A stretch of DNA of 64,000 bases, from positions 3,432,001-3,496,000 of the forward strand of contig NZ_CP117516.1 of NCBI RefSeq assembly GCF_028621955.1. The letters are read 5' to 3'. The stretch is from Erythrobacter sp. BLCC-B19 (GTDB taxonomy: Bacteria; Pseudomonadota; Alphaproteobacteria; Sphingomonadales; Sphingomonadaceae). Below, piece after piece: positions 8,829-16,808 of the stretch. The notes under the pieces are model-generated. The model was not told the DNA's origin and ran no database searches. It worked only from the letters and a program-made list of their open reading frames with translations. The translations under genes and the position numbers were made by a program. The first letter of the stretch is position 1; every line of letters starts with the position of its first letter.

Positions 8829-9995
8829 TTACTCGCGCGTGCCGAGCAGCCCGCGCGCCACCACCCAGTTGTGGATCTCGGAGGGGCCGTCGTAGATGCG
8901 CATGGTGCGCAGCTTGTTGCTCATCAGATAGAGCGGCAATTCGCGGGTCATGCCCATCCCGCCGAACATCTGCATCGCGTGATCGACAATCTCGTAGGCG
9001 CTTTCGGTGCAGAAGCTCTTGATCATCGAGATTTCGCTGCGGACATCGCGCCCCTCGTCGATCTTCCAGGCGCAGTCATAGGTCATCAGCCGCATCGCGT
9101 GGATCTTGGTCGCGGCATCGGCAATCCAGTTCTGCACCGTCTGGCGCGCCGACAGCGGCTTGCCGAAAGTGACGCGCTGCGGCGCATAGTCGATCATCAT
9201 GTCGACCGCGCGCTGGGCCATCCCGATCGACCACGAGGCCATCTCGATTCGCCGCGTGCCAAGGCGCACCTGCATCGGCGCAAAGCCCTGGCCCCGCTTG
9301 CCGAGCAGCTTCCAGCCCGGCACCCGGCAATCATCGAGCGCGATTTCATAGGTCGCGGTGCCGTCGATCATCGGGATCTTGCGGGTGACGTTGAAGCCGG
9401 GGGTGTCGCGATCGACAAGGAAGGCCGACATCCCGTTGCGCCCGTCGGGGTTCTTGTCGGTGACCGCCATCAGGATGGTGAAATCAGCTTCCGCGCCCTT
9501 GGTGATCCAGATCTTGCGGCCATTGATGATCCAGTCATCGCCATCCTGGACAGCGGTGGTCTTCATCCCGGCCGGGTCTGCGCCTGCGCCGGGTTCGGAA
9601 ATGCCGATCGCGCTGATCGTCTCGCCGCGCACATAGGGTTCGAGATAGGCGACGCGCTGGCGCTCGTCCGCGGCGACCATCAGCATCCTGAGGTTGGGCG
9701 AATCGGGCGGCAGGTAATAGGGCACCACGGTCTTGCCGAGTTCCTCGGAAACCCCGACCATCGCCACCATCGGCAGGTTCATCCCGCCCACTTCCTCGGG
9801 CGCGTCCAAGCCCCACAGGCCCAAATCGCGGCTCACGGCATCGACCTTGGCCGTCTCTTCGGGGGTGAGATAGGTGCCCTGCCCCACATTCTCGCGGGCG
9901 ATCACTGTCGCTTCGAGTGGCAAGAGCTCGTCGCGGACGAACTTGCCGACCAGATCCTTGAGCATCGCGTGTTCGTGGGAAAGCTCGAAATTCAT
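8829..9995 (-). CDS. Acyl-CoA dehydrogenase
   Basis: 388-residue FAD enzyme oxidising an acyl-CoA to the 2-enoyl-CoA and passing electrons to ETF. It has normal family length with N-terminal, middle (SEPGAGADPAGMKT, WITKGAEAD) and C-terminal (QMFGGMGMTRELP, IYDGPSEIHNW) domains. I start at MNFELSHEH, ending at 9995, because AGGA then sits about eight bases upstream. An ATG three codons earlier (ending 10004) would have AGGA almost touching it. The gene is divergent from the ArsR regulator at 10226 and separated by 230 bases. Specific acyl substrate unknown. Confidence 0.85.
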   Translation of the reverse strand: MNFELSHEHAMLKDLVGKFVRDELLPLEATVIARENVGQGTYLTPEETAKVDAVSRDLGLWGLDAPEEVGGMNLPMVAMVGVSEELGKTVVPYYLPPDSPNLRMLMVAADERQRVAYLEPYVRGETISAIGISEPGAGADPAGMKTTAVQDGDDWIINGRKIWITKGAEADFTILMAVTDKNPDGRNGMSAFLVDRDTPGFNVTRKIPMIDGTATYEIALDDCRVPGWKLLGKRGQGFAPMQVRLGTRRIEMASWSIGMAQRAVDMMIDYAPQRVTFGKPLSARQTVQNWIADAATKIHAMRLMTYDCAWKIDEGRDVRSEISMIKSFCTESAYEIVDHAMQMFGGMGMTRELPLYLMSNKLRTMRIYDGPSEIHNWVVARGLLGTRE

Positions 9996-10151
9996 ATGTC
10001 CCATTCCTGATTACGGGGGTCTTTGCGCGCCCCTGACACCACACATTACGCAAGCTGTCATCCGTTCAGATTGAGAGGAGGCGGCAAAATTGTTCTCCCA
10101 TGCCGCATCGGCCCGTCAGCCTGACTGGACAGATCGCTTCAACACAATGGC

Positions 10152-10180
10152 TTGACGCGATAGGGAAACCTCCATAGCTT
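10152..10180 (+). promoter_or_regulatory. Candidate promoter of the arsR-carbonic anhydrase-sulP operon
   Basis: A TTGACG -35 element (10152-10157) is followed by a 17-base spacer and TAGCTT (10175-10180) as a possible -10. The position, just upstream of the palindromic operator and about 45 bases from the ArsR start, is appropriate. The -10 match is modest. Confidence 0.45.
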
Positions 10181-10185
10181 CAAAG

Positions 10186-10208
10186 GTGCAAATCTGCACA
10201 ATTTTGCA
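10186..10208. promoter_or_regulatory. Candidate ArsR operator
   Basis: Two overlapping inverted repeats: GTGCA-AATC-TGCAC (10186-10199), and TGCAAA (10187-10192) with TTTGCA (10203-10208). They lie between the candidate -10 and the ArsR start codon. ArsR/SmtB regulators typically bind AT-containing palindromes over their own promoter, so autorepression is the likely role. Confidence 0.5.
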
Positions 10209-10225
10209 GGTTTCACGGGAGGGAA

Positions 10226-10591
10226 ATGCCGAGTCGCCTGATCGTATCGCGCGAGCTTGCAGACCTGTTGAAGCTGCTGGCCCATGCTGATCGTCTGCGG
10301 ATGATCGAGGAACTGCGCCATGGCGAGCGCGATGTCACCTCGCTTGCCACCGCGCTTGACCTGCCCTCCACCCGCGTCTCGCAGCACCTTGCGCTGATGC
10401 GCGCCCACCGGCTGGTTGAGGAGCGCCGCGACGGGCGCAACCACTTCTACCGCCTGGCGCATCCCTATCTTGCCGACTGGATTCTCGACGCGCTCCCTTT
10501 CGTCGATATCCGCTCGCGGCTGGAGGATGCCGATCACATTGATGCCGCCCGCGCCCTGTGGGGTGCAGGCGGCCCCCGCTCATCCCACTGA
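10226..10591 (+). CDS. ArsR/SmtB-family winged-helix regulator
   Basis: 121-residue DNA-binding protein with a winged helix over residues 10-85 (LLAHADRLRMIEEL, then recognition helix TRVSQHLALMR). It has no cysteine and no obvious metal-binding cluster, so it is probably not a classical arsenite or zinc sensor. It heads an apparent operon with carbonic anhydrase (13-base gap) and the SulP transporter. A full-length paralogue, also 121 residues and starting MPSR.IV, lies at 12911-13276 on the other strand beyond SulP. GGGAGGG precedes the ATG. The palindrome just upstream is a plausible self-operator. Confidence 0.85.
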   Translation: MPSRLIVSRELADLLKLLAHADRLRMIEELRHGERDVTSLATALDLPSTRVSQHLALMRAHRLVEERRDGRNHFYRLAHPYLADWILDALPFVDIRSRLEDADHIDAARALWGAGGPRSSH

Positions 10592-10604
10592 AAGGATCGA
10601 TTGA

Positions 10605-11204
10605 ATGCCCCATTTCGCCCAAGGCGTGGTCAAGTTCCAGCGCGAGGTCTTCCCGGAAAAGGCAGAGCTGTTCGAACGCCTTTCCACCGGCCAGAGCCCG
10701 GAAGCGCTGTTCATCACCTGCTCGGACAGCCGCATCGAAACCGCGATGCTGACCCAGACCGACCCGGGCGAGCTGTTCATCTGCCGCAATGCGGGCAACA
10801 TCGTGCCGCCGCACACCAACCAGACCGGCGGCATGACCGCCTCGATCGAATTCGCGATCGGCGCGCTCAAGATCCCGCATATCGTGATCTGCGGGCATAC
10901 CGAATGCGGGGCGATGAAGGGGGCGATGAACCGCGCCGGCCTGACGGCGCTCCCCCATGTGCGCGAGTGGCTTGGCTATTCGCAGGGCGCGGTCGACATC
11001 ACCGAAGCGCTGGGCGCAGGGCTCGATCCCGAGGCGAAGATGCGGATGCTGCTCGAACAGAACGTCATCCTGCAATTGCAGCACCTCAAGACCCACCCCA
11101 CCGTCGCGGTCGCGCTGGCGCAAGGGTCGGTGAAGCTGCACGGCTGGGTCTATGACATCAAGACCGGCGAAGTCAGCGCCTATGACGAGGCGAGCCACCA
11201 GTGA
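10605..11204 (+). CDS. Beta-class carbonic anhydrase, apparently shortened by an in-frame stop
   Basis: Interconverts CO2 and bicarbonate in the cytoplasm. The zinc site is complete: Cys39-Ser-Asp41-Ser-Arg43 (CSDSR), His98 and Cys101 (HTEC). The ATG has AAAGGA upstream. Translation stops at TGA (11202-11204) after 199 residues. The same frame then continues for 21 coding-looking codons (VSVEERYASEIAGAMLGQHAC) to a second TGA at 11268-11270. This looks like a TGG-to-TGA nonsense change that removes a C-terminal tail. The catalytic core is intact, so activity may remain. Located between an ArsR gene and a SulP transporter, it likely pairs with bicarbonate or anion uptake. Confidence 0.85.
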   Translation: MPHFAQGVVKFQREVFPEKAELFERLSTGQSPEALFITCSDSRIETAMLTQTDPGELFICRNAGNIVPPHTNQTGGMTASIEFAIGALKIPHIVICGHTECGAMKGAMNRAGLTALPHVREWLGYSQGAVDITEALGAGLDPEAKMRMLLEQNVILQLQHLKTHPTVAVALAQGSVKLHGWVYDIKTGEVSAYDEASHQ

Positions 11205-11270
11205 GTCTCGGTCGAGGAGCGCTATGCCTCCGAGATCGCCGGCGCGATGCTCGGTCAGCACGCCTGCTGA
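11205..11270 (+). other. In-frame tail of the carbonic anhydrase after its TGA
   Basis: Twenty-one sense codons follow the TGA in the same frame and end in a second TGA. The encoded VEERYASEIAGAM resembles a C-terminal helix rather than random translation. It would be read only by stop-codon readthrough, or if the TGA is a sequencing error. No ribosome-binding site or start codon opens this stretch independently. Confidence 0.5.
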
Positions 11271-11319
11271 CCGCCCGCCCCGTCCCTCTCCCTGATATCC
11301 AGTGCAAAGGCACCCCGCC

Positions 11320-12882
11320 ATGCAAGCTCAAGCCACAAGTCCCCTCTCATCCGCTGTCATCGGCCGCGATTTTCTCGCCTCGATCGTGGTGTTTCTTGTC
11401 GCCCTGCCGCTGTGCATGGGGATCGCGATTGCCTCGGGCGCGCCGCCTGCGCTGGGCCTGATCACCGGGATCGTGGGCGGGCTGGTGGTCGGCTCGCTGG
11501 CAGGGTCGCCTTTGCAGGTCAGCGGCCCAGCGGCGGGGATGGCGGTGCTGGTCTATCAGCTGGTGCAGGAACACGGCCTCATCATGCTCGGCGTGGTCGG
11601 CTTGATCGCGGGCGGCTTGCAGCTGCTTGCGGGGGTGCTGAAGCTTGGCCAGTGGTTCCGAGCGATTTCGCCCTCGGTGATCCACGGGATGCTGGCCGGG
11701 ATCGGTGTGCTGATCTTCGCCTCGCAGCTTCACGTGATGCTCGACGATGCGCCGCGCGCCAACGGGCTGCTCAATATCGCGGCCATTCCTGAGGCGATCA
11801 TCAAGGTCTTCCCCGCCGACGGTTCGGTGCATCACCTTGCCGCGATGGCGGGGATCGTGACCATTGCCACGATCGTCCTGTGGAACCAGTTCAAGCCCAA
11901 GCGTCTCGCGCTGATCCCCGGGCCGCTGCTCGGGGTGATCGTCGGCACGGCCTTTGCCATTGCCTTTTCGCTGCCGATCACGCTGGTGAACCTGCCCGCC
12001 ACGCTGGCGAGCGGTCTCAACATCCCCACCAGCGAGGCGCTGGCGGGCTTTGCCAATCCCGACATCCTGACCCTTGGCCTCGTCTTCGCCTTCGTCGCCA
12101 GCGCCGAAACGCTGCTGTGCGCGACCGCGGTCGACAAGATGCACACGGGCAGCCGCACCGATTACGACAAGGAACTGCGCGCGCAGGGGATCGGCAACAT
12201 GATCTGCGGCGCGCTCGGTGCGCTGCCGATGACCGGGGTGATCGTGCGCTCGGCCGCCAATGTCGAGGCGGGTGCGACGACCCGCATCTCGGCGATCATG
12301 CATGGCGGCTGGCTGCTGCTGGCGGTGGTCGCCTTCCCCTTCATCCTCAACGAAATCCCGACCTCGGTTCTGGCCGCGATCCTCGTCTACACCGGCTACA
12401 AGCTGGTCAACGTCGCGCAGATCCGCAAGATCGCCGAATTCGGCAAGCAGGAGCTGGCGATCTACTTTGCAACGCTGATCGGCGTTGTCGCGATCGACCT
12501 CTTGACCGGCGTGATCCTCGGCTTCGTGCTGGCGACTGCCAAGCTGGTCTACACCTTCTCGCACCTCGAGATCCGGCGCGAGCATGACACGGCGACCAAC
12601 CGCGTCGATCTGTGGATGACGGGTTCAGCGACCTTCTTCTCGATCCCGCAGCTCGGTCAGGCGCTGGAGTCCTCGCCGTTCGGGTCGGAGGTGCACATCC
12701 ACGTCGAGAAGCTCGACTATATCGACCACGCCTGCCTTGAGATGCTGTCCTCGTGGGAGAAGCTGCACCAGTCGACCGGCGGCACGCTGGTGGTCGAATG
12801 GAGCGAGCTGGTCGAACGCTATGGCCGCCGTTCGGAGGAAAAAACCGAGATCCCCGGCCTGATGATCCGCCCCGCCGCCTGA
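11320..12882 (+). CDS. SulP-family anion transporter with STAS domain
   Basis: 520-residue inner-membrane transporter of the SLC26/SulP family. About ten to twelve hydrophobic helices cover residues 10-420 (first SIVVFLVALPLCMGIAIASG), followed by a cytosolic STAS domain (about 430-510) with LDYIDHACLEML. SulP proteins carry sulfate, bicarbonate or other anions. The neighbouring carbonic anhydrase makes bicarbonate the likeliest substrate, but this is context only. I prefer the ATG at 11320, with AAAGG about nine bases upstream, over a GTG six codons earlier. Convergent with the second ArsR gene. Confidence 0.88.
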   Translation: MQAQATSPLSSAVIGRDFLASIVVFLVALPLCMGIAIASGAPPALGLITGIVGGLVVGSLAGSPLQVSGPAAGMAVLVYQLVQEHGLIMLGVVGLIAGGLQLLAGVLKLGQWFRAISPSVIHGMLAGIGVLIFASQLHVMLDDAPRANGLLNIAAIPEAIIKVFPADGSVHHLAAMAGIVTIATIVLWNQFKPKRLALIPGPLLGVIVGTAFAIAFSLPITLVNLPATLASGLNIPTSEALAGFANPDILTLGLVFAFVASAETLLCATAVDKMHTGSRTDYDKELRAQGIGNMICGALGALPMTGVIVRSAANVEAGATTRISAIMHGGWLLLAVVAFPFILNEIPTSVLAAILVYTGYKLVNVAQIRKIAEFGKQELAIYFATLIGVVAIDLLTGVILGFVLATAKLVYTFSHLEIRREHDTATNRVDLWMTGSATFFSIPQLGQALESSPFGSEVHIHVEKLDYIDHACLEMLSSWEKLHQSTGGTLVVEWSELVERYGRRSEEKTEIPGLMIRPAA

Positions 12883-12910
12883 TCCCTCCCGGCAGCGAGC
12901 GGGCCAAGCA

Positions 12911-13276
12911 TCAGATCACGGTTTCGATCGCCTCGGCCTGCCACAGACGCTTGGCCTGCTCGATATCGCTGGTGCTGGCGCGGCTGAAGCGGTGCGCGAC
13001 GAAGTCGATCCCCTCGATCAGCCAGGCCGCCAGTTCCGGCTGCGCGAGGCGGTAGACCCGCTGCTGTCCGCGCGTCTCGGTCTCGACCAGGGCAATCGCG
13101 CGCAGCACGCCAAGGTGCTGCGAGACGCGGGTCGGGGTGATTTCGAGGATGTCGCCCAGCTCGTTCACCGTCTGATCGCCCGCCTGCAACTTCAGCAGCA
13201 GGCGGATGCGGTCAGGGTGCGAGATCTGCCGGAGGACGTGGGCCAGCTCATTGGCGACAATCTTGCGGCTCGGCAT
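12911..13276 (-). CDS. ArsR/SmtB-family regulator, paralogue of the one at 10226
   Basis: 121-residue winged-helix regulator aligned end to end with the ArsR protein at 10226: both have MPSR at the N-terminus, TRVSQHL in the recognition helix, YRLA, and a C-terminal acidic helix ending in LW. It lacks cysteine and metal ligands. The ATG ending at 13276 has AAAGG upstream and follows the stop of the upstream gene by one base (TGA-T-ATG), so it is translationally coupled to the dehydrogenase-like gene. Twin regulators bracket the carbonic anhydrase/SulP pair, suggesting cross-regulation. Confidence 0.85.
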   Translation of the reverse strand: MPSRKIVANELAHVLRQISHPDRIRLLLKLQAGDQTVNELGDILEITPTRVSQHLGVLRAIALVETETRGQQRVYRLAQPELAAWLIEGIDFVAHRFSRASTSDIEQAKRLWQAEAIETVI

Positions 13277-13277
13277 A

Positions 13278-14480
13278 TCAGCGACCTTTCTTCGGGGAGG
13301 GGATTTGCGGGTTTGACGCGACAACGCGCAGACCGGTGGATTGGCTCCCGGCGAGCGTAACTTTATCACATTTCAGCGCGCGCCAGGGGGTTTGGGGACG
13401 CTGGCTCACAGGCGGCTCGCGGCGGAGCAAGGCAAGGAATTCGGCGTCAGGCAGCGTGCGCCCATAGGGGGCATCTTGGCCCCGCGTGGTGGTGGAAACG
13501 CCGCTGTCGCGCAGGCGGCTCCAGGCCTCGTGCAACCGGCCGGCAGCACGATGGGCTCCGGCCTCATGCAGGGTGAGCGCGAGGCCATGCACCAGCGCGG
13601 GGGCATCAAGCGTCAGGCGGGCCACGCCCTCGCCCGCGACTTCACTGGTCACCAGCGTCAACCGGGGCGGGTGCGTGCCATGCCGGGCTCCGGCAAACCA
13701 CAGCAGCGGCCAGGCGCCATGCACGCCCGCGCCCAGACCCAGCAGCGCAAACACGATGCTGCGCAGATCGGGCATGGCGATGATCGCATCCCACGCACGC
13801 CCGCTCTGCATCAACACCGGCAGCGCATCCTCGATGGTGAGGATGTCGAGCTCCGGCCCGTCCTGCATCAGCGCCTTTCCGGCGGCGAGCATCTGGCGGG
13901 CGAGCGCATTGCGCTGGCGTTGGTGAACGATGATCGCCAGCCGCTCGCGCCCCTCGGCTGCGGCGGCACGGATCATGGCGCGCAGCACTCCGGCGCGCGG
14001 CAGCGGCGGGATCGCGACATCGTCGCTGGTGCAGGTCGCCGGATGCGGCGAGAGCAGCACAATATCTGTCCCGCCCTGCCCCGGCGCCGCGCCGCGCGCG
14101 TGTTCGATCAGGTAGCCTGCGACAAAATCCGCGGCAGGCAGGCCCGGCGCGCCGCCGTGCTGGAACGCGGCCGGGCTCCAGCCGAGCCATGGGGCGAAAA
14201 CCGGTGCGGGCGCCGCCGCCCCGCGCGCCCAGTCCCCCATGCGCGGCAGGCGGCGGGCAGGCGCGGGGCTGACGAATTCCGCATCGACCCCGGCAAAGGC
14301 AAGCAGCGCATCACGCTCCACGCGCCATGCCTCGGGGGCCGCGTCACCCGGCTCGGCAAGGCGCAAGCGCGAGGTCACCACCGCCAGGCGCGCGGCGCTG
14401 ACCGGGTCGCGGAACGGCGGCGCAACGCTGCTGGCAGAGGCGGCAGGTGCACGACCTTGCATGGGACGACTGTGGTCCAT
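13278..14480 (-). CDS. Degenerate isocitrate/isopropylmalate dehydrogenase-like protein
   Basis: 400-residue protein whose second half follows the fold pattern of the isocitrate/isopropylmalate dehydrogenase family. It has LRAMIRAAAAEGRERLAIIV, ELDILTIEDAL and AWDAIIAMPDLRSIVFALLG where the enzymes have FDVIVTENLFGDILSD, and a C-terminal EVAGEGVARL...LALTLHEAG helix region. The catalytic lysine position reads VHQRQR (185-190) and the metal-binding aspartates are absent, so it is unlikely to be an active dehydrogenase. Start chosen at MDHSRPMQ, with AAGGATAAGG just upstream. Coupled by a one-base gap to the ArsR gene downstream. Family link is my reading of distant similarity. Confidence 0.55.
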   Translation of the reverse strand: MDHSRPMQGRAPAASASSVAPPFRDPVSAARLAVVTSRLRLAEPGDAAPEAWRVERDALLAFAGVDAEFVSPAPARRLPRMGDWARGAAAPAPVFAPWLGWSPAAFQHGGAPGLPAADFVAGYLIEHARGAAPGQGGTDIVLLSPHPATCTSDDVAIPPLPRAGVLRAMIRAAAAEGRERLAIIVHQRQRNALARQMLAAGKALMQDGPELDILTIEDALPVLMQSGRAWDAIIAMPDLRSIVFALLGLGAGVHGAWPLLWFAGARHGTHPPRLTLVTSEVAGEGVARLTLDAPALVHGLALTLHEAGAHRAAGRLHEAWSRLRDSGVSTTTRGQDAPYGRTLPDAEFLALLRREPPVSQRPQTPWRALKCDKVTLAGSQSTGLRVVASNPQIPSPKKGR

Positions 14481-14679
14481 CGGCCTTATCCTTTGCTGGG
14501 ATGGGAGAGTGTGCAGGAGCGTTAGCCGCGCCCGTGAAATCAAAAAATTTCAATCTTTCTTCGCAAACGTTCTAGAATTTGAATGTATGAGGATTGGGCC
14601 AGAGCCGCTCTCCCCCCCGGACTTGCCAGCGCCCCAATGCCGAGGCATCACACAGCTCGGGAGAAGAGGGGATTTCAGC

Positions 14680-16656
14680 ATGACTTTGGCACAATGGCGC
14701 GCAGGGGCTGCGCTGGCGCTCGCCGCGATCACCACCGGTGCGCTGGCGCAGGATGCGGGCTCTGCTGCGAGCGCAACGGCAAGCGAGGCAACCCGAGCGG
14801 CACAAGCCGCTGCCGGCGCAACGCTCCCGCCCGAAGGCACGCGCGACAGCACGGATTCGACCCGCGGCTTTCTGGCCACCCGCAAGGATCGGCTGATCGT
14901 GAACGCGGCTGGCAAGCCGGTCTGGAACCTCGATGCCTACGCATTCGTCACCGGCCCCGCCCCCGATACCGTCCACCCGGCGCTGTGGCGGCACATGACG
15001 CATCTCAAGCATCACGGCCTGTTCGAAGTCGCGCCCGGCGTGTGGCAGGTGCGCGGGTTCGACGTGTCGAACATGACCGTGATCCGGGGCGAGACCGGCT
15101 GGATCCTGATCGACCCGCTTACCAGCGTCGAAGCGGGGCAGGCTGCGCTCGAACTGGTCAATGCGACGCTGGGCCAGCGCCCGGTCAGCGCGCTGATCTA
15201 TTCGCACAGCCACGGCGATCATTTCGGCGGCGCGCGCGGGGTGGTCGATCCCGCCGCTGTTGCCGCAGGCCGCGTGCCGGTGATCGCACCTGAAGGGTTC
15301 ATGGAGGAGGCCACATCTGAAAACGTCATGGCCGGCGGCGCGATGTCGCGGCGCGCGGCCTATCAGTTCGGTGTCGGGCTGGTGCCGGGCGCGACCGGGC
15401 AGATGGGCAGCGGCATCGGCATGGGGCTTTCGGCAGGCACGCTCAGCCTCATTCCGCCGACCGACACCGTCGCCAGAACCGGCGAGACGCGCGTGGTGGA
15501 CGGCGTGAACCTTGAGTTCCAGATCGTCTCGGGCACCGAGGCACCGGCGGAGTTCAACGTCTTCATCGCGCCCGCCAAGATCTTCCTCGCCGCCGAAATC
15601 GCCACCTGCTCGATGCACAACATCCTCACCCCGCGCGGGGCGAAGGTGCGCGATGCGCGGGCCTGGGCGCATTATCTCGATGAAGCCGCGACCCGTTATG
15701 CGCCGCAGTCCGACGCCGTGATTTCAAGCCACTGCTGGCCGATCTTCGGGCGCGCGGCGGGGACGGCGTGGCTTACCGCGCAGCGCGACAATTACCGCTG
15801 GCTGCACGACCAGACCGTGCGCCGGATGAACCGGGGCGAGACGATGGACGAGATCGCCGAGGCGCTCGACGCCGCGATCCCGCCGGGGCTGGCAGGCGAA
15901 TGGTCGACGCGCGGCTATTACGGCACGGTCAGTCACAACGCCAAGGCGATCTACCAGTTCTATCTCGGCTGGTACGATGCCGTCCCCGCCAATCTCCACC
16001 CCCACCCGCCCATCGAGCGCGCCAAGAAGCTCGTTGAGGCGCTGGGCGGTGCGGATCGCACGCTTGCGCTGGCCGAAAACGCGATGGCGGGCGGCGATTA
16101 TCGCTGGGCCTCCGACCTGCTCCAGAGCCTCGTCTTTGCCCAGCCCGACAATGCGCGGGCCAAGGCGATGCTGGCGGCCAGTTACGAACAACAGGGCTTC
16201 CAGGCGCAGAGCGCGATCTGGCGCAACCAGTTCCTCTCCGCCGCGAGCGACTTGAGGCGCGGGCGGCCCGAGAGCAATGCAGCGCAGAGCAACGACATGG
16301 TCGCCGCGATCTCGACGCAGGAACTGCTCGATAGCGCCGCCACCCTGTTCGCGCCCGAACGGCCCGGCCCGCGCGGGATCACGATTGCGATCGACCTTAC
16401 CGACCGCAAGGAACAGGCGGCGCTCGAAGTGGGCCAGCAGGCGATGATCGGACGGGTGGGCGCGCTGCCCGCCAACCCCGCCGTCACGATCCGCGGCCCC
16501 CGCCGCGCGCTGCTCGCCTTGCTTTTCGTCCGCGTGCCGGTCAGCGCGGTCGCCGGGATGGAGGGCGTCACCATCGAGGGCGACCGGGCGATGCTGCAAG
16601 CCCTGCTCGACAACCTCGACCCGATGCCGCACGGGTTCGACATCGTCATGCCGTGA
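14680..16656 (+). CDS. Secreted alkyl-sulfatase-type metallo-beta-lactamase-fold hydrolase
   Basis: 658-residue enzyme of the SdsA1/BDS1 alkyl sulfatase group, which cleaves sulfate from primary alkyl sulfates such as detergents. A signal peptide ends near ALAQ (residue 24). The metallo-beta-lactamase domain carries the HSHGDH zinc motif (176-181), with later EIATCSMHN and SSHCWPIFG regions corresponding to further metal ligands. The C-terminal half contains an alkyl-sulfatase dimerisation region and an SCP2-like lipid-binding domain (about 530-658). Start ATG has AGAGGGG upstream; the open frame runs 147 codons further but is divergent over the neighbour's promoter. The second His of SSHHW is Cys here. 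Confidence 0.8.
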   Translation: MTLAQWRAGAALALAAITTGALAQDAGSAASATASEATRAAQAAAGATLPPEGTRDSTDSTRGFLATRKDRLIVNAAGKPVWNLDAYAFVTGPAPDTVHPALWRHMTHLKHHGLFEVAPGVWQVRGFDVSNMTVIRGETGWILIDPLTSVEAGQAALELVNATLGQRPVSALIYSHSHGDHFGGARGVVDPAAVAAGRVPVIAPEGFMEEATSENVMAGGAMSRRAAYQFGVGLVPGATGQMGSGIGMGLSAGTLSLIPPTDTVARTGETRVVDGVNLEFQIVSGTEAPAEFNVFIAPAKIFLAAEIATCSMHNILTPRGAKVRDARAWAHYLDEAATRYAPQSDAVISSHCWPIFGRAAGTAWLTAQRDNYRWLHDQTVRRMNRGETMDEIAEALDAAIPPGLAGEWSTRGYYGTVSHNAKAIYQFYLGWYDAVPANLHPHPPIERAKKLVEALGGADRTLALAENAMAGGDYRWASDLLQSLVFAQPDNARAKAMLAASYEQQGFQAQSAIWRNQFLSAASDLRRGRPESNAAQSNDMVAAISTQELLDSAATLFAPERPGPRGITIAIDLTDRKEQAALEVGQQAMIGRVGALPANPAVTIRGPRRALLALLFVRVPVSAVAGMEGVTIEGDRAMLQALLDNLDPMPHGFDIVMP

Positions 16657-16808
16657 GATTTTCGCCGCTCGCCGCGAAGGATTGCCGGTGTTCATGCGTT
16701 GATCAGGCAAAGCGCGGCTTTATGCCGTGCGACAGGAACGCAAAGCTAACACTCTGCCAATGACAAGGGCGATGCCATGCTGCTGACACTCACCCACAGG
16801 CCTGCGCG

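Noticed and set aside
14566..14578. AACGTTCTAGAA as a possible third LacI operator before the alkyl sulfatase
   Set aside because: Only the AACGTT centre matches; the outer TTGA and TCAA arms of the two real sites are missing.
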